Shown: in pieces, positions 1 to 8,152 of the stretch
Layout: every line of letters starts with the position of its first letter
How positions within the stretch are numbered: position 1 is the first letter of the stretch
Assembly (NCBI RefSeq): GCF_022811605.1
Contig: NZ_CP094533.1
Span: 806,001-870,000 of the forward strand
Direction: 5' to 3'
Origin: Agromyces soli
GTDB taxonomy: Bacteria; Actinomycetota; Actinomycetes; Actinomycetales; Microbacteriaceae
Length of the DNA: 64,000 bases
The notes under the pieces: generated by a model
Seen by the model: only the letters and a program-made list of their open reading frames with translations
What the model was told of the DNA's origin: nothing
Databases searched by the model: none
Translations under genes and position numbers: made by a program

Positions 1-435
1 ATCCCCGGGCCCGACCGCGAGCGCGGTCGCCGCGTCTTCGCCCAGGGTGAGACCCCCGATGGTCGGATCATGACGAGTGAGCAGCGATGGGAATCCCGGG
101 CTCACCTCGTACAACGGGATCGGCGAATCCGGCAGAGTGAGTACGATCAGCTTCTCGTCCGCCTCTCGGATCGCCCCGGCGGCTCGCACCCCATCGATGT
201 CGGCGAGTTGCTCGCAGAGGGATCCGGAGATCTGGCCTTCCGCGGTGACGATCAATACTGAAGCGCCGGAATCGCGGTACCGCTCCGAGGCCTCGAGGAT
301 CGCCAGGACGGTCGTGACCTCTGCTGCGCACAGGCCCGAGATGAGCGCAGCGGACACGCCGAAGAGCAGACCCACGCGAGTGGTTCCCGAGCGGAGGTTG
401 CGGAACGCTTCACGGACAAGAGCTGAGAGCCTCAT
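1..435 (-). CDS. ABC transporter permease, FtsX/MacB-like (partial)
   Basis: This is the N-terminal 145 codons of a membrane protein that runs off the left edge. It opens with a basic stretch (MRLSALVREAFRNLRSG) and one long hydrophobic segment at about residues 22-46, followed by a soluble region. That layout (short cytoplasmic start, first helix, extracytoplasmic domain) is typical of MacB/FtsX permeases. The ATG overlaps the stop of the upstream ATPase gene as ATGA, so the two are translationally coupled, and an ATPase and an adaptor lie directly upstream. The substrate cannot be read from the sequence. The nearby bacteriocin relic suggests peptide export or self-protection. The family call rests on topology and context only. 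Confidence 0.7.
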   Translation of the reverse strand, partial: MRLSALVREAFRNLRSGTTRVGLLFGVSAALISGLCAAEVTTVLAILEASERYRDSGASVLIVTAEGQISGSLCEQLADIDGVRAAGAIREADEKLIVLTLPDSPIPLYEVSPGFPSLLTRHDPTIGGLTLGEDAATALAVGPGD

Positions 436-1070
436 GCCGTCGCCGTCCTCGACGCCTCCGTGGTTTCGGTGGCGAAGTGACCGAGGTCGATGTGGTCGGT
501 GCACGCCTCACGCGTCTGCGCGTCGTGGGTGGCCACCACGACGATGCTGTGCTCCTGGGCTGTCGCGGCGAGCACCTCGTTCACCGTTGCTCCGCTCAGA
601 CGGTCCAACTGCGCGGTCGGTTCGTCGATGAGGAAGAGATCAGGTTTCGCAGCGACTCCGCGAGCCAGCATCAGTCGCTGCGCCTCTCCGCCGGAGAGTT
701 CCCTGAATCGCCGGTCCGCGAGATGCTCGAGCCGGAACCGGCTGAGCAGCCCACGTGCGATCTCGTCGGCTTCCTGCGGCGTTCGCCCTTGTGCGAGGAG
801 CGGCAGAGCGACGTGATCGAGCGCACGCCGTTTCGGCACGCCGTGGGGGTTCTGGAAGACCCACGTCACCCGGTCGATGGAGTCTCGTTCGACGGCCCCT
901 TCGGTCGGGCGGATCCAGTCGGCGAGAATCCCGAGCAGGGTGCTCTTCCCCGATCCGGAAGGCCCGGTCAGCGCGTACACGTGTCCGGGTTCAAGGGTGA
1001 CGGAGACAGCTCGGAAGAGCCAAGGGCCCGAGGCGAAGCGATGCCCCACCGCATCGACGGTCAGCCGCAC
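432..1070 (-). CDS. ABC transporter ATP-binding protein
   Basis: ATPase of about 212 residues that would power the downstream permease. Visible motifs are the Walker A GPSGSGKST at about residues 36-44, a Q-loop near VFQNPHG, the signature LSGGEAQRL at about 125-133, the Walker B LFLIDEPT at about 145-152 and the H-loop THDA near 182. The order and the small size match LolD/MacB-type ATPases. I chose the GTG at 1070 because the protein becomes ABC-like from VRLTVDAVGH onward; a longer reading to 1202 would only add low-complexity residues lying over the adaptor gene. The GTG overlaps the last ten bases of the adaptor gene, and the stop overlaps the permease start. Confidence 0.9.
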   Translation of the reverse strand: MRLTVDAVGHRFASGPWLFRAVSVTLEPGHVYALTGPSGSGKSTLLGILADWIRPTEGAVERDSIDRVTWVFQNPHGVPKRRALDHVALPLLAQGRTPQEADEIARGLLSRFRLEHLADRRFRELSGGEAQRLMLARGVAAKPDLFLIDEPTAQLDRLSGATVNEVLAATAQEHSIVVVATHDAQTREACTDHIDLGHFATETTEASRTATA

Positions 1071-2095
1071 GTGACGTCGTCCCCTGGCCGGACGTCGACC
1101 TCGCCGGGGAGCTCGCCGTTGATCGCACGGACCAGTGTCTGGCCAAGCTTCGAACCGAGAATCTCCACCGCGACCGCGCTGTGATCGGCCGCCACGATGC
1201 ACCCCGTGCCGGGACCGACGTTCACGAGCGCCGACGGGGGCACCGACGCCGCTTCGACGGGTTCGACCAACGACATCGTCACGTTCAGGCTCGACGCGCC
1301 GTCGGCGAGCGCGTCCCGGTACGCGGGCGTGCCGACGATCCGCGACAGGGCCTCAGGATCACGAATTCGGCTGTCCTCGTCCAGCGGGAACGACTCGCCC
1401 GAGACGCTGATTTCGCGTGCTCCCGGGAGGAGTTCCTGACCACGAAGGTCCACATCGGCGCCGCGAAGTCCGCCCGCAACCGTCGCGACTTCGGTGCCGG
1501 CTGCGACCGCCTGGCCGAGGGCGGCGGAGCACTTGGAGACCGGGGCCCCCTCGTATGGAATCCAAAGCAGCGCCGCCCGCTGAACCGTGGTCGTCGACGG
1601 ATCCGGCTGGCCCGCGGCACGAGCGAGCCTCACCAGCTCCGCAATCGTTCGCAGGCCTGCGGTCCCGTCGGCGGTCAGCTCGCCCCCGCGGCCGTTGAGG
1701 AAGTCTTGCACGCCTTGGACGTCGGCGCCCGTGTCGCCCGGCGAGATATCACGCCACAGCGGCGTCGGTGTCGCGATGGTGAGAAGCGGCATCCCGTCGA
1801 TCGACAACGAGCTGGAAGAGGAGTCGAGCGCGCCGTTCGGCGTGCACCGGAATGCGGTCACGACGCCATCGACAGGTGAGGTGATCTGAACCGGCGCGTT
1901 GAACGTCAGTTGCAGCTCGACCGGCCGCTCATCGGCGAACGGCACCGTCGCCACCGGCACGGTCTTGACGGCCGTAGGATCCGCCAGGGCGGGTGGCGTG
2001 GCCGGGGCCAGATAGAGCGCAGCGCCGAACGCCCCCAGTGCCAGGGCGCTGACGGTGCAGACGACACCGAGGCCGAGCGATGATGAAACACGCAT
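1061..2095 (-). CDS. Membrane-anchored adaptor protein with peptidoglycan-binding-like domain
   Basis: Protein of 344 residues with an N-terminal hydrophobic anchor (about residues 7-30) and the rest outside the membrane. After the anchor come a HlyD-like strand region (PVQITSPVDGVVTAF), a peptidoglycan-binding-1-like stretch (GDTGADVQGVQDFL, about residues 120-150) and a C-terminal barrel-like region. This architecture is common in actinobacterial adaptors encoded next to MacB-type ATPases and permeases. It lies 42 bases after the lipoprotein gene and overlaps the ATPase gene, so lipoprotein, adaptor, ATPase and permease look like one operon. Its likely role is to link the ABC pump to the cell wall. 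The substrate is unknown. Confidence 0.75.
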   Translation of the reverse strand: MRVSSSLGLGVVCTVSALALGAFGAALYLAPATPPALADPTAVKTVPVATVPFADERPVELQLTFNAPVQITSPVDGVVTAFRCTPNGALDSSSSSLSIDGMPLLTIATPTPLWRDISPGDTGADVQGVQDFLNGRGGELTADGTAGLRTIAELVRLARAAGQPDPSTTTVQRAALLWIPYEGAPVSKCSAALGQAVAAGTEVATVAGGLRGADVDLRGQELLPGAREISVSGESFPLDEDSRIRDPEALSRIVGTPAYRDALADGASSLNVTMSLVEPVEAASVPPSALVNVGPGTGCIVAADHSAVAVEILGSKLGQTLVRAINGELPGEVDVRPGDDVTCG

Positions 2096-2137
2096 CCCTG
2101 GCCTACTCGCCGCTCAAGGAGTGCATGAGGCTGAGCC

Positions 2138-2743
2138 TCACGGGCCCACCGACGCGCCGAGCGGGTCACTCTCGCACGCGGCGACGTCCTTCTCGCTCGT
2201 CGGTGACTCGATGATCGGATAGCTGCGGTTCGGCACGTCCTGCTCCCATTGCTCGACCGTGTAGTCCGCCGGCACGAGCCCCTTCTCGATGAGACACGCC
2301 ACCTGCAGCTCGCCCGGATTCACGTTCTGCGGATTCTGAGCGATCGAGCTGTAGAGAAAGCTGATCTGCCGTTCTCCGGTCTGCTCTGAACACTCGTTCA
2401 GCAGGGCATCCGCGTCCTCGTACTTCAAGTGCTCCGGGACGCTGAAGCCGTGCGAGAAATCGTCGTTGAACCCGCCGAACTCGATTCCGGCGGCTTCGAG
2501 GCACTCGCCGTAGCGCTGCTCCATCTCGGCGAACTCCAGCTCGGTGATCGCACCATCCTCGAGCGCGTCGCGAGCATCCTGCGAGGTGGCTTCCGCATAC
2601 GCAGACGCGAATTCGGCAGCCCACGGCCCCTCGAAGTCAGGGAGCTGGGCCGCTTCGACATCGGTTGGTATACCTGCGCTGCAACCAGTCAGGGCTATCG
2701 GGAATAGCGCAGCCAATACCACGAGAACCGCTCTTGCAATCAA
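2138..2743 (-). CDS. Putative lipoprotein of the bacteriocin-like locus
   Basis: The start is a TTG at 2743, chosen because it follows a strong ribosome-binding site (GGGGAGGAAGCC). The upstream ATG at 2770 has no such site. The product is about 201 residues with a signal peptide and lipobox (ALTGC), then an acidic mature domain with four further cysteines spaced through it (ECLEAAG, NECSEQ, VACLIE, AACESD). I do not recognise a named family. Small Cys-containing lipoproteins of this kind occur beside actinobacterial lactococcin-972 loci, so an immunity or accessory role is plausible but inferred. It is the first gene of the operon continuing into the adaptor and ABC genes. Confidence 0.75.
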   Translation of the reverse strand: MIARAVLVVLAALFPIALTGCSAGIPTDVEAAQLPDFEGPWAAEFASAYAEATSQDARDALEDGAITELEFAEMEQRYGECLEAAGIEFGGFNDDFSHGFSVPEHLKYEDADALLNECSEQTGERQISFLYSSIAQNPQNVNPGELQVACLIEKGLVPADYTVEQWEQDVPNRSYPIIESPTSEKDVAACESDPLGASVGP

Positions 2744-2801
2744 GGCTTCCTCCCCGCACTGTTGCGACATGGCCCGACGATGAACCGCTCCAGATGCTTG
2801 A

Positions 2802-2978
2802 CAGGCGAGGTTCAGGATACCAAGAGTATCCGATACGTCGAAGAAGCACCGCACAACCGCCTGCAGCGCCTACACGAATTGTCTTCGTTCTGTAGATGTG
2901 AGCGGTGGCTACTGGTCCAAGGTTGGCAAGGTGTTCGGTGGGGAGCCCGGCGCGAAGGCGTACTACTACGTCTATTAG
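2802..2978 (+). pseudogene. Truncated lactococcin-972-like bacteriocin reading frame
   Basis: Open frame of 58 residues ending in TAG at 2976-2978, with an in-frame TGA at 2799-2801 and no usable start before the conserved part. The C-terminal half has the hallmarks of the lactococcin 972 family: a basic SKKHRTT stretch, RSVDVSGGYW, and an aromatic end AKAYYYVY, comparable to the KASFYYNFW end of lactococcin 972. The signal peptide and N-terminal part of the mature peptide are missing; that space is taken by the 5' end of the divergent lipoprotein gene. The last four bases overlap the end of the convergent membrane-protein gene. I read it as a relic created by a rearrangement. The family assignment is from memory of the motif, not from a search. 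Confidence 0.6.
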
Positions 2979-4249
2979 CCCACCCCGCGGGCACGACTCC
3001 CGAGCCGCGCGAAGCGGCGGGCGACCCAGGCGACGACGGCCTCGAGCGGCCCGCGCCGGCCGAGGAGGGCGAGCACGAGCCCGATGAGCAGCGCGCCCGC
3101 GATGTGCAGCAGCCACAGCTGGAGGCTCGACACCTGCCAGGGGATGCCGTCGTCCCACGGCTCGAGCGAGGCGAGCGCGTCCACGAGCCCGGCGGCCAGC
3201 ACGTGCGCCGTGTAGACGGTGAGCGGGGCGCCGCCCGCGGCCCCGAGCGGGGCGAGCACGCGGCGCATCCGCGGTCCGAGGCTCGCGCCGAGCGCGAGGC
3301 AGAGCCCGAGCGCGAGGAGCGAGGTGCCGCAGGTGATCGCGAGGTCGAAGCTCGTGCCCGTGTGCGGCGCGGGCGAGGCGAGCCACCAGAGGCTCCCACC
3401 GGGCGGTCCGCCGTACTGCTCGGCGAGGAACTGCTCGGCGACGCCGGCCGCGCCGAGCTCGGGCTGGGCCTCGGCGAGGCGCTCGAGGCCGCCGAACACG
3501 ACCGCGAGCAGCCAGCTGAGCGAGACGGCGACGGCGGCGAGGCCCGCGCCGATCACCGCGAGCCGGATGCCGAGGGCGCGCAGCCGTGCGGGTTCCGCGA
3601 CGACGGCGAGCACGGCGCGGCCGACCACGAGCCCGACCATCGTGTAGACGAGCCAGGTGCCGACCGGGTACACGCCGGTGACGAGGAGGCCCCGCACGAG
3701 TCGCAGCGGGTCCTCGAGGTCGAGCCAGCTCGCGCTGCCGACCTCGAACGGCACGACGAGCTCGGCCCGCGCGAGCTGCAGCAGCGGCGGCCAGACGAGC
3801 GCCCAGCCCACCGCGATCGGCAGCAGCACCCGGCTGGGCACGCGCAGGAACGGGATCATCGCCCAGAACGTCAGCGCGTAGTAGGCGAGGATGACGAGGA
3901 TGCTCCCCGGGAAGAGCCCGAGCGTCAACCCGATGACGAGCAGGGCGAGCCCGCGGCCGAACACCGCCCAGCGCGCCGACGCCGCCCGGCCCTCGGCGAC
4001 GGCTCGGCGGGTGGACAGCGCGATGCCGACGCCGGCGAGCACGGCGAAGAGCGCGGCCGCCTTGCCCTGCAGCGCGGCGGAGAGGGCGGGCGTGCCGCCG
4101 TCCGGCTGCCACGTCCAGAGGTGGGTCGCCATCATGCCGGCGAGCGCGAGGAAGCGCGCGTAGTCGATGCCCACGATGCGGGCCGCACGCGTGCGTCGCG
4201 CGCCGTCGTCGTCGTCGAGGGTGCGCTCGCCGGGCCCGCTCGAAGTCAT
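2975..4249 (-). CDS. DUF418/DUF1624-like multi-pass membrane protein
   Basis: Protein of 424 residues with about ten hydrophobic segments. It starts with a short charged tail followed by RIVGIDYARFLALAGMMATH, the opening typical of the DUF1624/heparan-alpha-glucosaminide acetyltransferase-like and DUF418 families (GIDxxRxLA...GM..H). Late in the protein, GAAGGAPLTVYTAHVL resembles the conserved helix of DUF418 proteins. The family is thought to include acyl-transferring or transport membrane proteins; the substrate is unknown. It lies 55 bases beyond the hemD stop on the same strand (downstream of hemD) and ends against the bacteriocin relic, so it occupies the place where hemB would be expected in related genomes. 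Confidence 0.75.
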   Translation of the reverse strand: MTSSGPGERTLDDDDGARRTRAARIVGIDYARFLALAGMMATHLWTWQPDGGTPALSAALQGKAAALFAVLAGVGIALSTRRAVAEGRAASARWAVFGRGLALLVIGLTLGLFPGSILVILAYYALTFWAMIPFLRVPSRVLLPIAVGWALVWPPLLQLARAELVVPFEVGSASWLDLEDPLRLVRGLLVTGVYPVGTWLVYTMVGLVVGRAVLAVVAEPARLRALGIRLAVIGAGLAAVAVSLSWLLAVVFGGLERLAEAQPELGAAGVAEQFLAEQYGGPPGGSLWWLASPAPHTGTSFDLAITCGTSLLALGLCLALGASLGPRMRRVLAPLGAAGGAPLTVYTAHVLAAGLVDALASLEPWDDGIPWQVSSLQLWLLHIAGALLIGLVLALLGRRGPLEAVVAWVARRFARLGSRARGVG

Positions 4250-4304
4250 GAGCCGAGACTACGGGCAGTCGCCGCCTGCGGTCCGCCGACCGAGCGCGCG
4301 ACCG

Positions 4305-5120
4305 CTACGCCCGGGCGAGCGCGGCGTTCACGACCGCGTCGATGAGCGACTCGGCGCTGCGCTCGACGGCGACGACGTCGACCCGCAGGCCGAGCTTCGC
4401 GGCGTCCCGCTGCGTCTGCGGCCCGATGGCCGCGACGAGCGTCTGCTCGGGGATCGGCCCGAGCTGCTGCTGCACCTGCTCGGCGACGCTGCCCGAGGTG
4501 ACGAGCACGGCGCTGACGTTGCCGGCGCGGACGTCGTCGACGACCTTGTCCGCGATCGGCACGCCGACGGTGCGGTACGCGACGACCGCCTCGACGTGGT
4601 GGCCGATGCGCTGCAGGCCGACGGAGAGCACCTGCTTCGCGATCGCCGAGCGGAGGGCGAGCACGCGCAGGCCCTTCTGCCCCTCGGTCGCGGCCTCCCA
4701 CTCCTCGAGCAGGCCGCGCGCCGAGTTCTCCTCGGAGGGGACGATGTCGACGTGGTACCCGGCGGCGGTGAGCGCCGCGGCGGTGGTCTCGCCGACCGCC
4801 GCGACCTTCGTCGACGCCGGGATGGTTGCGCCGTAGGTGGAGAGCACGTCGACCGTGGTCGCGCTCGTGAGGGTCACCCAGTCGAACTCCCCGCGGCCGA
4901 GCTTCTCGAGCGCGGACTCCAGGGCGGCCTGGTCGTCGGCCGGGGCGAAGTTGATCATGGGGGCGATGACGGGGGTGGCCCCGCGCGAGCGGAGCGCCGC
5001 GGCGACCGCGTCGCCCCAGGGGCCGCCGCGGGGCACGAGCACGCGCCAGCCGGCGAGTGGTTTGCCGTCGCCCGAGACGGACACGTTGATCGTGCCCGTC
5101 ATCGGTTCGAATTCGCTCAC
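4305..5120 (-). CDS. hemD: Uroporphyrinogen-III synthase
   Basis: Protein of 271 residues that would cyclise hydroxymethylbilane to uroporphyrinogen III. The family is poorly conserved, but two alternating alpha/beta lobes are visible, with WRVLVPRGG near the N-terminus, DWVTLTSATTVD about a third of the way in, and ALRSAIAKQVL, VLVTSGSVAEQV and VAAIGPQTQRDA later, all normal HemD landmarks. The GTG start overlaps the stop of hemC as GTGA. Order and overlap place it last in hemQ-hemH-hemC-hemD. The first dozen residues before the lobe are not conserved, so the start relies on the overlap. Confidence 0.92.
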   Translation of the reverse strand: MSEFEPMTGTINVSVSGDGKPLAGWRVLVPRGGPWGDAVAAALRSRGATPVIAPMINFAPADDQAALESALEKLGRGEFDWVTLTSATTVDVLSTYGATIPASTKVAAVGETTAAALTAAGYHVDIVPSEENSARGLLEEWEAATEGQKGLRVLALRSAIAKQVLSVGLQRIGHHVEAVVAYRTVGVPIADKVVDDVRAGNVSAVLVTSGSVAEQVQQQLGPIPEQTLVAAIGPQTQRDAAKLGLRVDVVAVERSAESLIDAVVNAALARA

Positions 5121-6073
5121 CGCGGCTCCTCGAGTGCTGCCAGGTCTGCGGCACCGTTGCCGAGGAGTTCGGCGACGACGCGCTCGGCGACGTCGCCGGC
5201 CGCCTCGGCCAGGTCGGCGGTCGAGCGGCTTTCGGGGGTCGCAGCGTGAGAACTCGTCAGCTTGCGCGCCCCGTCGGCACTGTACACGGTGGCCGTGAGG
5301 AAGAGAAGTTCGTCCTCGATGAAGGCGTTCGCGGCGATCGGCGCGGAGCAGCCGGCCTCGAGCCCGGCGAGCACGAGCCGTTCGGCGAGCACCGTGGCCC
5401 GGGTCGAACGGTGGTCGACGCCCTCGAGCGCGCGCTCCAGCACCCGCTCGCCGCGCTCGCGGCGGACCTCGACGGCGAGCGCGCCCTGGCCGGGCGCGGT
5501 CGGCCAGTCGGAGAGCTCGAGCAGCTCGGTCGCCGCCTCGAGCCGGCCCAGTCGGCCGAGCCCCGCGGCGGCCAGCACGACGGCGTCGAGCTCGCCGCTC
5601 GCCACCTTGCCGAGGCGGGTGTCGACGTTGCCGCGGAGGTCGACGACCTCGAGGTCGGGGCGCACCGAGCGCAGCTGCGCGATGCGGCGCGGCGAGCCGG
5701 TGCCGACGCGGGCGCCCTCGGGCAGCTCGGCGAGGGTCAGGCCGTCGCGGGCGCAGAGCGCGTCGCGCGGGTCGGCGCGCTTCGGCACCGCGCCGAGGCG
5801 CAGCCCCTCGTGCTCGGCCGTCGGGAGATCCTTCAGGGAGTGCACGACGACGTCGCAGTCTCCGGCGAGCAGCGATTCGCGGAGGGCCGCGGCGAAGACG
5901 CCCTCGCCGCCGATCTCGCTGAGCGAGGCGCGCGAGGTGTCGCCGTGCGTGGTGACCTCGACCAGTTCGATCTCGGCACCGCCGGCGGCCTTCGCGATGC
6001 GCTCGGCGATCCAGCGGGTCTGGGCCACGGCCAGGGCGCTGCCCCGGGTGCCGACGCGGATGAGTTCGGTCAC
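5117..6073 (-). CDS. hemC: Porphobilinogen deaminase (hydroxymethylbilane synthase)
   Basis: Protein of 318 residues that polymerises four porphobilinogens into hydroxymethylbilane. The N-terminus has the family signature IRVGTRGSALAVAQT. HSLKDLPT contains the catalytic Asp region, and GLEAGCSAPIAA contains the Cys that carries the dipyrromethane cofactor. Length is normal. The GTG at 6073 overlaps the hemH stop as GTGA and is the only start that gives the conserved N-terminus without a long extension. It is the third gene of the four-gene heme operon. Confidence 0.96.
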   Translation of the reverse strand: MTELIRVGTRGSALAVAQTRWIAERIAKAAGGAEIELVEVTTHGDTSRASLSEIGGEGVFAAALRESLLAGDCDVVVHSLKDLPTAEHEGLRLGAVPKRADPRDALCARDGLTLAELPEGARVGTGSPRRIAQLRSVRPDLEVVDLRGNVDTRLGKVASGELDAVVLAAAGLGRLGRLEAATELLELSDWPTAPGQGALAVEVRRERGERVLERALEGVDHRSTRATVLAERLVLAGLEAGCSAPIAANAFIEDELLFLTATVYSADGARKLTSSHAATPESRSTADLAEAAGDVAERVVAELLGNGAADLAALEEPR

Positions 6074-7335
6074 GGCGCGATCCCGGCGAGTGCGGGGCGG
6101 AAGCCGAGGCGGACGTTCTCGCAGCAGCCCGGGCGGCACACGTCGTACCAGGGGCCGAGCTCGGTCATCGCCGGGCGCTCCTCGGTCGGCGTGCCGTTGA
6201 CGCGCTCGAGCACGAGGTCGACGAGGCCCGCGACGTAGGCGGGGTGCGTGCCGGGCGTCGGCACGCGGACCGCCTCGAGCCCGTGCTCCTCGCAGCTCTC
6301 GAGCGCCTCGTTGTCGAGGTCCCAGAGCACCTCCATGTGGTCGCTCACGAAGCCGAGCGGCACGATGACGACGGCCTTGCGCCCCACGCCGGGCAGCTCG
6401 GCGATGGCGTCGTTGATGTCGGGCTCGAGCCACGGCATCGACGGGGGGCCGGAGCGGGACTGGTAGACGAGCTGCCACGGCACGTCGCTCGTGCCGGCCT
6501 CGCGCATGACGACCTCGGCCACGGCCCGGTGCTGCGCCGCGTAGGCGCCGCCCTCGCCGAAGCCGCGCTCGGCCGGGCCGGACTTGGCCGCGTCGGTGGA
6601 CGGGATCGAATGGGTCGCGAAGAGCACCTCGATGCCGTTCGTGCGGTCGAGACCGGGCACCCGGCGCTCGAGCTCGGCGAGCCCGTCGCGCACGCCCTCG
6701 ATGAACGGCTGCACGAAGCCGGGGTGGTCGAAGAACTGGCGCACCTTGTCGATCTGCACCGTCTCGGCGAGGCCGGTGTCGGCGAGCGCGTCGGCGAAGT
6801 CCTCGCGGTACTGGCGGCAGCTGGAGTACGAGCTGTACGCGCTCGTGGCGATCGCGATGAGCTTGGTGAAGCCGCGCTCGTTCGCCTGGTTCAGCGCGTC
6901 GTTGAGGTACGGGTCCCAGTTGCGGTTGCCCCAGATCACCGGCAGCTCGACGCCGCGCCGGGCGAGCTCCGCCTCGAGGGCGGCCTTCAGCTCGCGGTTC
7001 TGCTGGTTGATGGGGCTGATGCCGTCGAAGTGGCGGTAGTGGTGCGCGACCTCTTCGAGGCGCTCGTCGGGGATGCCCCGGCCGCTCGTGACGTTCCGCA
7101 GGAAGGGGATGACGTCGTCCTGCCCCTCGGGCCCGCCGAAGCCGGCCAGCAGGATCGCGTCGTAGGCGACCGGCTCGGTGACGTGCTCGGGGCCCGACTG
7201 GGCGGGCTCGGTCGCGCCGGGCACGCACGCGCCCGAGGCGCAGTACGCCTCGGCGGCGGGGGCCGGCTTGCGGCCGCGGGCGGACTCGCGCTCGGGCGCT
7301 GCGGCTCCGGTCGAGCCAAGGTTCGTCGCGGCCAT
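6070..7335 (-). CDS. hemH: Coproporphyrin III ferrochelatase
   Basis: Protein of 421 residues that inserts ferrous iron into coproporphyrin III (CpfC role, because the neighbouring HemQ defines the coproporphyrin-dependent pathway). Landmarks are AILLAGFGGPEGQDDVIPFL, YSSCRQYRED, the metal-site region LFATHSIPS and VVIVPLGFVSDHMEVLWDLD. The C-terminus has VCRPGCCENVR, which with the Cys in YSSCRQY could bind the [2Fe-2S] cluster known in mycobacterial ferrochelatase, although the spacing is shorter than I remember for that enzyme. About 50 extra N-terminal residues precede the domain and include AYCASGACV. The ATG overlaps the hemQ stop by one base (TAATG), and the stop overlaps hemC. Confidence 0.94.
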   Translation of the reverse strand: MAATNLGSTGAAAPERESARGRKPAPAAEAYCASGACVPGATEPAQSGPEHVTEPVAYDAILLAGFGGPEGQDDVIPFLRNVTSGRGIPDERLEEVAHHYRHFDGISPINQQNRELKAALEAELARRGVELPVIWGNRNWDPYLNDALNQANERGFTKLIAIATSAYSSYSSCRQYREDFADALADTGLAETVQIDKVRQFFDHPGFVQPFIEGVRDGLAELERRVPGLDRTNGIEVLFATHSIPSTDAAKSGPAERGFGEGGAYAAQHRAVAEVVMREAGTSDVPWQLVYQSRSGPPSMPWLEPDINDAIAELPGVGRKAVVIVPLGFVSDHMEVLWDLDNEALESCEEHGLEAVRVPTPGTHPAYVAGLVDLVLERVNGTPTEERPAMTELGPWYDVCRPGCCENVRLGFRPALAGIAP

Positions 7336-8072
7336 TACTGCAGCACCTCCACGAGCTCGGCGGTCGAGATCCGTCGACCGGTGTAGAAGGGGACCTCTTC
7401 GCGCACGTGCATGCGGGCGTCGGTGGCGCGCAGCTCGCGCATGAGGTCGACGAGCTCGGTGAGCTCGTCGGACTCGATCGGCAGCAGCCACTCGTAGTCG
7501 CCGAGGGCGAATGCGCTCACGGTGTTCGCGATCGCGCCGCGGAACGAGGCGCCCTTGCGGCCGTGCTCGGCGAGCATGCGGGAGCGCTCGGCGGGGTCGA
7601 GCAGATACCACTCGTAGCTGCGCACGAAGGGGTAGATCGTCATCCAGCCCTTGGGCTCGATGCCGCGCAGGAAGCCGGGCACGTGCGCCTTGTTGAACTC
7701 GGCGTCGCGGTGCACGCCCATGGCGTTCCACGTCGGCAGCAGCGCGCGCAGCAGGCGGCTGCGCTTCAGCTCGCGGAGCGCCCACTGCAGGCCCTCGGCC
7801 GTCGGGCCGTGCAGCCAGATCATGACGTCCGCGTCGGCGCGGAGGCCGGAGACGTCGTAGAGCCCGCGCACCGTGACGCCCTCGTTCTCGACGAGCGCGA
7901 TCACGCCGTCGAGCTCGCCGACGAAGCGCGGCACATCGCGCCCGTCGAGGTCGTCTGGGCGCGCCGGGTCCTTCCGGAGCACGGCGAAGAGCGTGTAGCC
8001 CTCGGGCGACTGCTCGGGTTCGGACGCATGACGGAGCTCGTCGGCTGCCCCTTCGGCAGCGGGGGAAGACAT
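7335..8072 (-). CDS. hemQ: Coproheme decarboxylase (HemQ/ChdC)
   Basis: Protein of 245 residues in the chlorite dismutase-like family that converts coproheme to heme b using peroxide. The double ferredoxin-like fold begins at about residue 25 (GYTLFAVLRKD). Diagnostic segments are ADVMIWLHGPTAEGLQWALREL, GWMTIYPFVRSYEWYLL (containing the Tyr used for catalysis in Gram-positive enzymes) and EVPFYTGRRIS near the C-terminus. It heads the operon hemQ-hemH-hemC-hemD. The upstream 80 bases to the MarR stop contain a GAGACT box six bases from the ATG, a weak match to the leaderless promoter pattern seen elsewhere in the window. Confidence 0.94.
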   Translation of the reverse strand: MSSPAAEGAADELRHASEPEQSPEGYTLFAVLRKDPARPDDLDGRDVPRFVGELDGVIALVENEGVTVRGLYDVSGLRADADVMIWLHGPTAEGLQWALRELKRSRLLRALLPTWNAMGVHRDAEFNKAHVPGFLRGIEPKGWMTIYPFVRSYEWYLLDPAERSRMLAEHGRKGASFRGAIANTVSAFALGDYEWLLPIESDELTELVDLMRELRATDARMHVREEVPFYTGRRISTAELVEVLQ

Positions 8073-8152
8073 ACCCCCAGTCTCCCCCTTTCCTCCGGAA
8101 GGTCCAAAAGGGAGGCCCTCGCTCCGCCGGGCGGCGCGGAATTCCGGGTGGC

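Noticed and set aside
2762-4345. A 527-codon open frame on the plus strand opposite the membrane protein gene
   Set aside because: It is rich in Arg/Glu/Gly from reverse reading of GC-rich codons, has no motif, and the minus-strand frame has clear membrane helices.
8085-8120. Possible terminator CCCTTT...AAAGGG downstream of marR
   Set aside because: The stem is short and interrupted, and the region is also the hemQ upstream region; not convincing.
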